Part shown: positions 1-6,808 of the stretch, one piece after another
Numbering within the stretch: position 1 is the stretch's first letter
Layout: each line of letters begins with the position of its first letter
Assembly: GCA_031277155.1 (NCBI GenBank)
Contig: JAITMW010000125.1
Coordinates: 1 to 30,964, forward strand
Length of the DNA stretch: 30,964 nucleotides
Direction: 5' to 3'
From: Clostridiales bacterium
Lineage (GTDB): Bacteria > Bacillota > Clostridia > Lachnospirales > WRAX01
Made by a program: the position numbers and the translations under genes
The notes under the pieces: generated by a model
The model's database searches: none
Told to the model about the DNA's origin: nothing
The model's input: the letters and a program-made list of their open reading frames with translations, nothing else

Positions 1-444
1 GCCATAATAAGATACATCCGCAAAAAGCATAATGTGCTTATTGGCGAGCGCACCGCCGAAGACCTGAAAATAAATGTCGGTGCGGCTTTCAGGCGCTCGG
101 GGGATGTACGCATGGACGTCAGGGGCCAAAACCTGGTGACAGGCTTGCCCGGGACCATATCCATCAGCTCTGCAGACATGCAGGAGGCCTTGAAAGAACC
201 CGTAACGGCAATAATTGAAACCATACACTCCGTCTTTGAAAAGACCCCGCCGGAGCTGGCAGGCGATATCATAGACCGCGGCATGGTGATGACAGGCGGC
301 TCTTCCATGCTTTTTGGCTTGGACAAGCTAATCAAGCACACCACAGGCATTGATGCCATAATAGCCGACAACGCCATAAGCTGCGTAGCCGTAGGCACAG
401 GACGCTATATAGAATATCTGGCGCAGAGAGATAGGCGCAGATAG
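1..444 (+). CDS. mbl: MreB/Mbl actin-like cell-shape protein, C-terminal part (5' end outside window)
   Basis: This is the last 147 codons of an MreB-family gene, read in frame from base 1. MreB proteins are ATP-binding actin homologues that form filaments under the membrane and guide lateral cell-wall synthesis in rods. The visible part has the family signatures LIGERTAEDLKINVG and GMVMTGGSSMLFGLDKLI (the phosphate-2 loop region), followed by the usual short C-terminus. The second signature normally reads TGGGALL, so Gly-to-Ser is a mild deviation. Naming it mbl rests on context: in Bacillus subtilis mbl is followed directly by flhO and flhP, homologues of the next two genes here. The sequence alone would also fit MreB. 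A strong promoter begins 11 bases after the stop, so the flagellar genes downstream need not depend on read-through. Confidence 0.9.
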   Translation, partial: AIIRYIRKKHNVLIGERTAEDLKINVGAAFRRSGDVRMDVRGQNLVTGLPGTISISSADMQEALKEPVTAIIETIHSVFEKTPPELAGDIIDRGMVMTGGSSMLFGLDKLIKHTTGIDAIIADNAISCVAVGTGRYIEYLAQRDRRR

Positions 445-454
445 TAAATTTAGG

Positions 455-483
455 TTGACATTTGCGGAATTTTGTATTATAAT
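455..483 (+). promoter_or_regulatory. Perfect-consensus sigma-A promoter for flgF
   Basis: TTGACA at 455-460 and TATAAT at 478-483 are both exact consensus, separated by the ideal 17 bases. Transcription should start near 490, giving a leader of about 40 bases with AAGGAGG at 517-523 before the flgF start at 530. The basal-body rod genes would therefore be expressed by the housekeeping sigma factor, not by sigma-28. Confidence 0.85.
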
Positions 484-529
484 ACCAAGACACTTTTAAG
501 GATTTTTTTCGGCGCCAAGGAGGAATACC

Positions 530-1309
530 ATGATTAGAGGATTATACACATCGGCCATAGGCATGGCAGGCCAGATGAAACGCATGGACACAGTGGCCAA
601 CAACCTGGCCAATGCCGACAGCCCCGGATTCAAGCGGGATGTCGTCGTCACCCAATCTTTCACCGATGTTTTGATGCAACGCGTAAGAGAATATGAGCTT
701 CGCGGATTTAACACCACAAATATCACCGGCCCCGCCAGCCTCGGCATAATTGTCAGCTCTGTTCACAGAGATTTTTCCGCCGGTTCCCTTCAACCAACCG
801 GCAGTCCGCTGGATTTGGCCATAAGCGGCCCCGGCTTCTTTGAAATTGCCTTCGCGGACCCCATCAGCGGCGAGGTTATACCCATGTTTTCCCGCAGCGG
901 CAGCTTCACCCTCAGTGAAGGCGGCATGCTTACGACAATGGGCGGCCACGCCGTTGTAAACACAAGCGGCGAGCCAATAATCATCCCCACCGGCGAGATA
1001 GCCATACACGAAGGCGGCGGCATTTCCGTCAACGGCGCATTTGTTGACACAATACGCATTGTGGACTTTGAAGACCCCGCAACCCTGCGCGCTTTCGGCG
1101 AAAATCTATACGCCACAACAGACGAATCTGTCGAGGCGCCCTTTGCGGGCCGCCTTATACAAGGATATATCGAAACATCCAATGTAAATATCGTGCGCGA
1201 AATGGTGGAGATGATTGCCCTGTCCCGCGCATATGAGGCCAATGCCCGCATGGTGTCCATTGCGGACCAAACCCTTGCCCAGGCCGTAAATGAAATTGCG
1301 AGACGATAA
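530..1309 (+). CDS. flgF: Flagellar basal-body rod protein, FlgF/FlhO type
   Basis: This encodes a 259-residue rod protein of the flagellar axial family, exported by the flagellar type III apparatus and built into the rod or rod-hook region. The N-terminal rod motif is visible at residues about 3-40 (GLYTSAIGM, then VANNLANADSPGFKRD). The C-terminal FlgF/FlgG motif follows GYIETSNVNIVREMVEMI, with the helical end SRAYEANARMVSIADQTL. Length is normal for FlgF/FlhO. The ATG at 530 has AAGGAGG seven bases upstream and lies 40 bases after a perfect promoter. The next gene is its paralogue flgG, as in the B. subtilis mbl-flhO-flhP locus. The coding strand is noticeably C-rich (22 C against 15 G in bases 781-840), unlike flgG immediately downstream. 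Telling FlgF from FlgG by eye is less certain than the family itself. Confidence 0.93.
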   Translation: MIRGLYTSAIGMAGQMKRMDTVANNLANADSPGFKRDVVVTQSFTDVLMQRVREYELRGFNTTNITGPASLGIIVSSVHRDFSAGSLQPTGSPLDLAISGPGFFEIAFADPISGEVIPMFSRSGSFTLSEGGMLTTMGGHAVVNTSGEPIIIPTGEIAIHEGGGISVNGAFVDTIRIVDFEDPATLRAFGENLYATTDESVEAPFAGRLIQGYIETSNVNIVREMVEMIALSRAYEANARMVSIADQTLAQAVNEIARR

Positions 1310-1319
1310 GCATCGAATA

Positions 1320-1335
1320 TGTTCCACGTGGAACA
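1320..1335. other. parS: parS-like 16-bp palindrome (site 1)
   Basis: TGTTCCACGTGGAACA is a perfect 16-bp palindrome in the 53-base gap between flgF and flgG, upstream of the flgG ribosome-binding site. It fits the broadly conserved bacterial parS consensus (TGTTnCACGTGnAACA), the loading site of the ParB partition protein. An identical copy lies at 21482-21497. Chromosomal parS sites usually cluster in the origin-proximal part of the chromosome. No parA or parB gene is in the window. Confidence 0.8.
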
Positions 1336-1362
1336 TGTCAACATTTGGAAGGAGTTTTAATT

Positions 1363-2181
1363 ATGATGCGTTCTTTATGGACAGCGGCGTCAGGGATGAC
1401 TGCCCAGCAAACAAATGTAGATTTAATTGCAAACAATTTGGCCAATGTTAATACCACGGCCTTTAAGCGGGAGAGGATGGAATTTAAAACCCTTCTGTAT
1501 CAGACCATGCGCAGGTCGACGGAGGACCCCGTTACGGGGGTCATAGGTCCCAACAATCTTCAAGTTGGGCTTGGTGTGCGGCCTATTGCGACATCAAGAG
1601 TTTTTGAGATGGGCAATTTGGAGCGCACGGACAATACCATGGATTTTGCCATAAATGGCCAGGGATTTTTTGTCATTCAGAGAAATTTGGACCAAGTGGC
1701 ATATACAAGGGACGGAAATTTTAGGCTGTCTGTGGCGGACGAGGGCATGATGCTGGTTACGTCTGACGGATTTCCTATATTGGGCGTGGATGATATGGAA
1801 ATTATCATTCCGGCTGATGTCAATATTTCGTCCATGGTGGTTGATGATTTTGGAAATATTATGTTTACGACGCCTGAAGGGGAATTGGAAGATTTGGGCT
1901 TTCAAATTCAGATTGTGCAGTTTCCTAATGTGCAGGGCCTGGAATCCGTTGGAAATAACTTGTTTATGCAGACCATTGCCTCCGGCGAGCCTGTTTTGGA
2001 AGCAGACGGCTTGACGCCTACTGTCAGCAATGTGTTGCAAGGCTTTTTGGAGATGTCCAATGTGTTGCTGGCGGAGGAAATGGTGCGGCTTATTATTGCG
2101 CAGAGGGCATATGAAGTTAATTCCCGCGCCATACAGGCGTCTAATGAGATGTTGCAGCAAGCCAACAATCTGCGTCAATAG
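1363..2181 (+). CDS. flgG: Flagellar basal-body rod protein, FlgG/FlhP type
   Basis: This encodes a 272-residue rod protein, probably of the distal rod. The N-terminus MMRSLWTAASGMTAQQ and the motif LIANNLANVNTTAFKRERM are hallmarks of FlgG-type rod proteins. The C-terminal motif begins LQGFLEMSNVLLAEEMVRLI and ends with the AQRAYEVNSRAIQASNEML helix. The frame is open from a TTG at 1345, but the ATG at 1363 is chosen because GGAAGGAG (1347-1354) sits eight bases before it; the ATG at 1366 is also possible. The gene probably shares the promoter upstream of flgF. A parS palindrome separates the two genes. Its coding strand is G-rich (18 G against 8 C in bases 1861-1920), a sharp change from flgF. 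Confidence 0.93.
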   Translation: MMRSLWTAASGMTAQQTNVDLIANNLANVNTTAFKRERMEFKTLLYQTMRRSTEDPVTGVIGPNNLQVGLGVRPIATSRVFEMGNLERTDNTMDFAINGQGFFVIQRNLDQVAYTRDGNFRLSVADEGMMLVTSDGFPILGVDDMEIIIPADVNISSMVVDDFGNIMFTTPEGELEDLGFQIQIVQFPNVQGLESVGNNLFMQTIASGEPVLEADGLTPTVSNVLQGFLEMSNVLLAEEMVRLIIAQRAYEVNSRAIQASNEMLQQANNLRQ

Positions 2182-2193
2182 GAGGGATAGGCC

Positions 2194-2589
2194 ATGGATT
2201 TTTCTTCTATCAATAGTAATTTAATGAATCAGGCGGCTTTTGCGATTAGCCATCGCAATCCCACAATAAGCGGAGCGGATATGGCCTTGTTTAGCGAGGA
2301 CGATGCCGAGCTTATGTATGCGGCGCAAAAATTCGAGGGATATTTTTTGCAGATGATGTTTCGGGCTATGCGGGATACGGTCCATTCTGACGATGGGATT
2401 TTGCCGCAAAGCGAGACACAGCGCATCTTCCAGGACATGCTGGATGAGCAGACCGCAATTGCGGCGGCGCAGGGCGGCGGTATGGGGCTGGCGCAGCAAA
2501 TTTTTAATCAGATGACGGCCCATAGAAGCGCCGTGCAGGATGCCCTGATTAGCGAGAATGCGTATTATGGCAATCATGGATTGGAGTAG
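2194..2589 (+). CDS. flgJ: Rod-binding protein (FlgJ N-terminal domain only)
   Basis: This is a 131-residue protein matching the rod-binding domain of FlgJ. The central segment AAQKFEGYFLQMMFRAMRDT followed by the QRIFQDMLDEQTA helix is typical: a FEG...LMLKAMR-like motif, then a short helix with the pattern F.DMLDEQ. FlgJ caps the growing rod in the periplasm or wall space. There is no C-terminal muramidase or peptidase domain, which is usual for Firmicutes, where the two activities are on separate proteins. The start is ATG 2194 with GGAGGG about eight bases upstream, 12 bases after flgG ends, so it is probably co-transcribed with flgF and flgG. A nested palindrome begins right at its stop codon. 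Confidence 0.85.
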   Translation: MDFSSINSNLMNQAAFAISHRNPTISGADMALFSEDDAELMYAAQKFEGYFLQMMFRAMRDTVHSDDGILPQSETQRIFQDMLDEQTAIAAAQGGGMGLAQQIFNQMTAHRSAVQDALISENAYYGNHGLE

Positions 2590-2685
2590 TAGGGCGGGGG
2601 TTTGCCCCCGCCGGGATTAGTTCGCCATAACGGCGGGGATGCAGTTTTGGCAGGCACGCCTGCTAAAACCAGTGGCCCGCCCTAC
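2589..2685. repeat. Nested inverted-repeat element A
   Basis: The outer arms GTAGGGCGGG (2589-2598) and CCCGCCCTAC (2676-2685) are exact inverted repeats. Inside are further hairpins: GGCGGGGG/CCCCCGCC around TTTG (2593-2612), CGCC/GGCG (2623-2635) and a 12-pair stem with one G-T pair at 2644-2669. The element starts at the last base of the flgJ stop codon. It looks like a REP- or MITE-type intergenic palindrome rather than a single terminator, because no T-run follows the hairpins. Confidence 0.65.
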
Positions 2686-2690
2686 GACCA

Positions 2691-2716
2691 CAGCCCGGCA
2701 TTTGTCGGGCTGTTTT
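2691..2716 (+). terminator. Intrinsic terminator after the flgFGJ unit
   Basis: CAGCCCG (2691-2697) pairs exactly with CGGGCTG (2706-2712) around an 8-base loop, followed at once by TTTT. It ends the flgF-flgG-flgJ transcription unit before recD2. Confidence 0.6.
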
Positions 2717-2736
2717 GATTAGGCTTGCTCGAAAAC

Positions 2737-2845
2737 TGTCACCCTGAGATTCTTCGCTTTGCTCAGAATGACAGGAAAGAAGTTTCGGAATTAGGTCTGT
2801 TCCAAAATTGTCACCCTGAGATTCTTCGCTCTGCTCAGAATGACA
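2737..2845. repeat. Two tandem copies of a 37-bp imperfect inverted repeat
   Basis: Copies at 2737-2773 and 2809-2845 differ at one position. Each begins TGTCACCCTGAG and ends CTCAGAATGACA, so the ends are inverted (TGTCA..CTGAG against CTCAG..TGACA). The similarity extends into the flanks (AGAAGTTTCGG and AGGTCTGTT), giving a period of 72 bases. A third, partial, inverted copy lies at 21242-21269. This type of dispersed palindrome is widespread in bacterial genomes and often produces spurious peptides such as CHPEILRFAQNDR. Here it sits just upstream of the recD2 start and lies open in the recD2 frame. Confidence 0.85.
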
Positions 2846-2886
2846 GGAAGAAGTTTCGGGCAGGTCTGTTGAAAATGAGGGAAAAT

Positions 2887-5178
2887 ATGGAATGTTTTGA
2901 CCAAGACGAGCGGATTATTGAAGGCACAGTGGAGAAAGTCATATTTGAAAATGACAGGGGCGATTTTTCGATTTTTGTCATAAGTGTGATGGCGGACGAA
3001 ATTGTGCAGGAGATAACATGCACGGTGCAGGGGCAAATTCATATTGGGGAAGACGTGAAGCTGACGGGCTTTTTTATTGTGCATCCGAATTATGGCCCCC
3101 AGTTTAAAGCCGGCAAGCTGGAGCGGGTTATGCCAAAGACAACGGAGAGCATTGAGAAATATCTGGCCAGCGGCGCGGTGAAGGGCATTGGGCCTTCGCG
3201 GGCGGCGCGTATTGTGAAGGAATTTGGGCTTGAGACCTTTGAAGTGATTGAGAATCGGCCGGAGCTTTTGGCCAAAATTAAAGGCATTACGAAGAAAATG
3301 GCGGCGGAGATTGGCCGGGAATTTGCGGACAAATCTTTTCAGCGCAATACGATGATGTTTTTGCAAAATATGGGGCTGACGGCGAATCAGTCCAAAAAGA
3401 TATGGGAAAAGTATGGCGAGGATGCCATTGACACAGTTAAGAGGAATCCATATGCGCTGGCGGAGGATATTTTTGGCATTGGCTTCAGGATTGCCGATGG
3501 CATTGCCGAAAAGGCGGGCATTTCGCGCTCTTCACCATTTCGTATTTCGGCCGGGGTGAGCCATATTTTGACAGAGGCTTTGGGCAGCGGGCATGTGTAT
3601 TTGCCCAGGCCGGAGCTGATTGCCAAAAGCCGTGATTTGCTGGGCCTGGAGGCGTCCGAAATCGAAAATCAGCTTTTGCGTATGGTGATGGAGGCGGATA
3701 TAAAGCAGGACAAAATATGGCGCGAGGACGGCGAGGATGAAATTGCGGTGTATCTTGCGGCATATTATCATGCGGAGATTTATGTGGCGCGCAGATTATT
3801 GGAGCTTAACGCGGCGGTGGAAGCGCCCGGGACCGATGTTGACAGCGGCATTGCCGAGGTGGAGCGCGAAAGCGGCGTTGTTTTGGCGGATTTGCAGAAG
3901 ATGGCGGTGCGGGAGGCAGTGATGAGAGGCGCGCTGGTTATCACGGGCGGGCCGGGCACCGGCAAGACAACCACCATAAAGACTATTATCCGCATCATGC
4001 ACAAGATGGGCAAGAGCCTGGTGCTTTGCGCGCCGACGGGGCGTGCGGCCAAACGTATGAGCGAAGCGACGGGGATGCCGGCATCCACTATACACAGGCT
4101 GCTTGGGATTTCTCCGGAGAACACGAGGATGTCTTTAAAAAGCGAGGTGCCCGAAGAAATGATGATTCAGCAAGACTGCGTTATTGTTGATGAAAGCTCT
4201 ATGGTTGATATAATATTGATGTCCCGGCTTTTGTGGCGCATAAAGCCCGGAGCGCGGCTGGTGTTGGTGGGGGATGTGAACCAGCTGCCCTCTGTTGGGG
4301 CCGGAAATGTGCTGCGGGATGTGATAAACAGCGGCAAGGTGCGTGTGGTATACTTGGATGAGATTTTTAGGCAGAGCCGCGAGAGTGCCATTGTGATGAA
4401 TGCCCACAGGATTAATGAGGGGGTTTACCCTGTGCTGAATGAGAAGACATCGGATTTTTTCTTTATTCCGGAGACTGATATTAATAAACTGATTGTGACC
4501 ATATCGGAGCTGACGGCAAAGAGGCTGCCAAAATTTATGGATGTGGACGCCATACGGGGGATTCAGGTATTAACGCCCCAGAGGAAGTCGGCGGCGGGGG
4601 TTGCGAATTTAAATATTGTGTTACAAAATGTGTTGAATCCCGCAAGCCCAAATAAGGCGGAAAAGGCCATGGGCAGCTTTGTGTTTAGGCAAGGCGACAA
4701 GGTGATGCAAATTAAAAATAACTATAACACGCAATGGGTTGTCGTCAATGAAATGGGGGCCGTTGTTGATGATGGCTATGGGGTTTTTAACGGCGACGAG
4801 GGGATTGTGGAGAGGATTGACGGCGAGGCGCGCAAAATGCGCGTGCGCTTTGAGGACGACAGGGTGGTTGATTATGAGTTTGGGCAGCTGGACGAGCTGG
4901 TGCTGGCATATGCCATTACGATTCATAAATCCCAGGGGTCGGAATATGATGTGGTGATTTTGCCCATACACAGCGGGCCGCCGATGCTGCTTAATCGCAA
5001 CTTGTTGTACACGGCCATAACCCGGGCGAAGAAGCTGGTGGTTATTGTGGGGATTGCGGGGACGCTGTATCGAATGGTTGACAATATCAGGGAGAATGTG
5101 CGATATTCCACATTGGAATATCGTATTGTGCGGCTGTATAGGCAGTGGCATGATGAAGAGGGCGGCGAGGATGAATGA
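2887..5178 (+). CDS. recD2: RecD2-type ATP-dependent 5'-3' DNA helicase
   Basis: This encodes a 763-residue superfamily 1B helicase of the RecD2 (YrrC) type, the form that works without RecB and RecC and is involved in DNA repair and replication-fork stability. An N-terminal OB-like domain (RIIEGTVEKVIFENDRGDFS) is followed by helix-hairpin-helix motifs near residues 88-115 (ASGAVKGIGPSRAARIV). Walker A is GGPGTGKTTT near residue 353, Walker B is VIVDESSMVD near 431, and the C-terminal UvrD-like motif ITIHKSQGSEYD is near 675. The frame is open back to 2725, but that extension encodes the tandem repeat. ATG 2887 is preferred because GAGGG lies six bases upstream and the protein then starts like other RecD2s. 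ATG 2875 is an alternative. Its end overlaps comF by eight bases. Confidence 0.93.
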   Translation: MECFDQDERIIEGTVEKVIFENDRGDFSIFVISVMADEIVQEITCTVQGQIHIGEDVKLTGFFIVHPNYGPQFKAGKLERVMPKTTESIEKYLASGAVKGIGPSRAARIVKEFGLETFEVIENRPELLAKIKGITKKMAAEIGREFADKSFQRNTMMFLQNMGLTANQSKKIWEKYGEDAIDTVKRNPYALAEDIFGIGFRIADGIAEKAGISRSSPFRISAGVSHILTEALGSGHVYLPRPELIAKSRDLLGLEASEIENQLLRMVMEADIKQDKIWREDGEDEIAVYLAAYYHAEIYVARRLLELNAAVEAPGTDVDSGIAEVERESGVVLADLQKMAVREAVMRGALVITGGPGTGKTTTIKTIIRIMHKMGKSLVLCAPTGRAAKRMSEATGMPASTIHRLLGISPENTRMSLKSEVPEEMMIQQDCVIVDESSMVDIILMSRLLWRIKPGARLVLVGDVNQLPSVGAGNVLRDVINSGKVRVVYLDEIFRQSRESAIVMNAHRINEGVYPVLNEKTSDFFFIPETDINKLIVTISELTAKRLPKFMDVDAIRGIQVLTPQRKSAAGVANLNIVLQNVLNPASPNKAEKAMGSFVFRQGDKVMQIKNNYNTQWVVVNEMGAVVDDGYGVFNGDEGIVERIDGEARKMRVRFEDDRVVDYEFGQLDELVLAYAITIHKSQGSEYDVVILPIHSGPPMLLNRNLLYTAITRAKKLVVIVGIAGTLYRMVDNIRENVRYSTLEYRIVRLYRQWHDEEGGEDE

Positions 5179-5788
5179 GGCGTACCTGTTGAAAAAGAGC
5201 AGGGGGCAGATTGCCATTGAAGTGGTGCATGACAGCATATTTCCGAACAAATGTTTGTTTTGCTGCAGGGTGATGGATGATTTGCGCGAAATATTTTGTG
5301 GTGGCTGCGCTGATTATGCCGCCTGTGATTATAATGATGAAGCGGTGCGCCATGTAATTTTTCGCTTTAAATATGAGGGCAAGCGCATGTTGGCACGGCG
5401 GATGGCCGAGATGATTTTTAGGTCTCTCGGGGAAATTGACGCGGACTGCTTGGTTTGTGTGCCGCTGCATGAGAAGCGCATGAAGGAAAGAGGGTATAAT
5501 CAGGCCGGGCTGCTGGCGCTGGAGCTTTCGGGGCTTTGTGGTGTGCCTGCGTATGACGGAATGACGCGGGTGCGGGAGACGGCGAGGCAGTTTGACTTAA
5601 AGCCGGAGGAAAGAGCGGCAAATGTGGCGGGGGCCTTTGGGCTGAAAGAGGGGTTTTGTGTGGCGGCAAAGGATGTTTTGCTGGTGGATGATGTTTTGAC
5701 CACAGGGGCTACGGCGGCGGAGTGCGGCCGGGTTTTGACCGAGGCGGGCGCAAAATCCGTGAAGCTGGCGGCGTTTGCGCGGGCGTGA
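5171..5788 (+). CDS. comF: ComF family protein (phosphoribosyltransferase-like)
   Basis: This is a 205-residue ComF/ComFC-family protein. The N-terminal zinc-finger-like part contains CLFCC and CGGC pairs (residues about 28-50). The C-terminal half is a type I phosphoribosyltransferase fold with the PRPP-binding motif VLLVDDVLTTGATAAEC (near residue 173). ComFC is needed for DNA uptake in naturally competent Firmicutes, but the family is also present in non-competent species, so competence should not be assumed. The frame extends upstream into recD2. ATG 5171 is chosen because it overlaps the recD2 stop by eight bases, a usual coupling arrangement, and leaves the zinc finger near the N-terminus. 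It precedes flgM as in B. subtilis, although comFA is replaced here by recD2. Confidence 0.88.
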   Translation: MNEAYLLKKSRGQIAIEVVHDSIFPNKCLFCCRVMDDLREIFCGGCADYAACDYNDEAVRHVIFRFKYEGKRMLARRMAEMIFRSLGEIDADCLVCVPLHEKRMKERGYNQAGLLALELSGLCGVPAYDGMTRVRETARQFDLKPEERAANVAGAFGLKEGFCVAAKDVLLVDDVLTTGATAAECGRVLTEAGAKSVKLAAFARA

Positions 5789-5814
5789 CCACCCCTTGAA
5801 AAGGGAATGGCCAC
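5785..5814. other. Imperfect hairpin after comF
   Basis: GTGACCA (5785-5791) pairs with TGGCCAC (5808-5814) with one mismatch, and inside it CCCTT pairs with AAGGG. It overlaps the end of comF and has no T-run, so it may be a weak terminator or another dispersed palindrome. Confidence 0.35.
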
Positions 5815-5855
5815 AAGGGCAAATTATTTATCTTGAAGAAGTGGAAAAATGAAGC

Positions 5856-5883
5856 TAATATAAATTTGGATTTTCGCCGATAA
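5856..5883 (+). promoter_or_regulatory. Sigma-28 (FliA/SigD) type promoter for flgM
   Basis: GCCGATAA at 5876-5883 is an exact match to the sigma-28 -10 element. A TAAT at 5856-5859 lies 16 bases upstream in the -35 position (consensus TAAA); the exact TAAA at 5861 is spaced too closely at 11 bases. This is where B. subtilis has a SigD promoter before flgM. Transcription from here would express flgM, flgN, both flgK genes, flgL, fliW and csrA as late genes, with FlgM feeding back on the sigma factor that makes it. Confidence 0.7.
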
Positions 5884-5944
5884 TATATTACAGAGAATTT
5901 GAGCGATGATTTTGCAAAATATATTGGAAGGGGAGAGCTTGTTT

Positions 5945-6211
5945 ATGAAAATTACGGGCATTGGCAATGTTCAGGGGGTTATGCGCCCTACGGAAATTGC
6001 GGCGAAGGTGCGGACCGAAAAGCCGCGCGGCGCTGTGGACGCTTATGAACCAACGGTTTTGGCAGGGGAATTTAATCTTGCCAGAAGGGCTATTTTGGCG
6101 ACGCCTGACATTAGAACGGACAGGGTTGACGATGTTGCGGGCCGTATAATTGCGGGCGATTATAATATTTCTGCTGCTGATTTGGCGACCAGGATTATGA
6201 ACCAAGGTTAA
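5945..6211 (+). CDS. flgM: Anti-sigma-28 factor FlgM
   Basis: This 88-residue protein matches FlgM, which binds and holds sigma-28 inactive until the hook-basal body is finished. The N-terminus MKITGIGNVQGVMRP matches the short conserved Firmicutes FlgM start. The C-terminal sigma-binding region RVDDVAGRIIAGDYNISAAD (residues about 60-79) fits the usual pattern of two short helices around a G.Y.(I/V) turn. The frame is open from 5906. ATG 5945 is chosen because GGAAGGGGAG lies a suitable distance upstream and the protein then has the normal FlgM length. A sigma-28-like promoter precedes it and flgN follows after 62 bases. Confidence 0.88.
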   Translation: MKITGIGNVQGVMRPTEIAAKVRTEKPRGAVDAYEPTVLAGEFNLARRAILATPDIRTDRVDDVAGRIIAGDYNISAADLATRIMNQG

Positions 6212-6273
6212 ACCACGCATCGGCCTAAATTATGGGGTAGAAATGGGGCATATGTTTTTCGGGGGATATTTTT

Positions 6274-6774
6274 ATGGCAGGATTGATTAGCAATCTTATA
6301 GAGGTGCTTCAAGGGCAGGTCGTGCTGTATCAGCAGATTAGTGCCCTTTCTGCGCAAAAAAAAGAATATATCATCAAGAATGATATTGAGAATTTGCGCA
6401 AGATTGTGGCCGAGGAAAATATGGTGGTGCCCAGGGTGATGCGCGGAGATAAAGAGCGCGAGCGCATTATGAAAGATATCTGCATGGTCCTTAACAAGAA
6501 GGATGAGGACATGACGCTGAGCTATCTTGTGACTTTGATGGAAAATCAGCCGGAACACGCGGAATTGCAAGATATTGTCGAGAGAACGAAGACGGCTGTG
6601 TATGAACTTAACGACATAAATGAGACCAACAAGGCACTGATTGAAAATGCGCTGGAATTTATTGACTATAACATAAATTTGATACATTCGACTTTTTCGG
6701 AAACGCCCGTGGGCTATGGCAGCAATTATGAAGAGATTGGAGAGCAAAAGAGCTTTTTGGATATCAACGGATGA
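6274..6774 (+). CDS. flgN: Flagellar export chaperone FlgN
   Basis: This 166-residue, mostly helical protein matches FlgN, the cytoplasmic chaperone that protects the hook-filament junction proteins FlgK and FlgL before export. It is acidic and rich in heptads. It has an N-terminal helix beginning LISNLIEVLQGQVVLYQQIS, a KKEYIIKNDIENLRKIVAEE segment that is typical of the family, and a C-terminal ELNDINETNKALIENALEFI helix where clients bind. The start at ATG 6274 has GGGGGAT eight bases upstream. It lies between flgM and flgK in the conserved order, so the assignment rests on both sequence and position. Confidence 0.85.
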   Translation: MAGLISNLIEVLQGQVVLYQQISALSAQKKEYIIKNDIENLRKIVAEENMVVPRVMRGDKERERIMKDICMVLNKKDEDMTLSYLVTLMENQPEHAELQDIVERTKTAVYELNDINETNKALIENALEFIDYNINLIHSTFSETPVGYGSNYEEIGEQKSFLDING

Positions 6775-6808
6775 TTTTTACATTGCATAAAACGAGGTGA
6801 AAATATAT

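Noticed and set aside
1106..1336. Minus-strand open frame starting MFHVEHIRC
   Set aside because: Its start is simply the parS palindrome read as protein, and it lies antisense to flgF.
542..1344. Long minus-strand open frames opposite flgF
   Set aside because: Shadows of a GC-rich coding strand; no ribosome-binding sites and no family features.
2725..2886. An N-terminal extension of RecD2
   Set aside because: It encodes the dispersed repeat peptides twice and has no ribosome-binding site; 2887 fits better.
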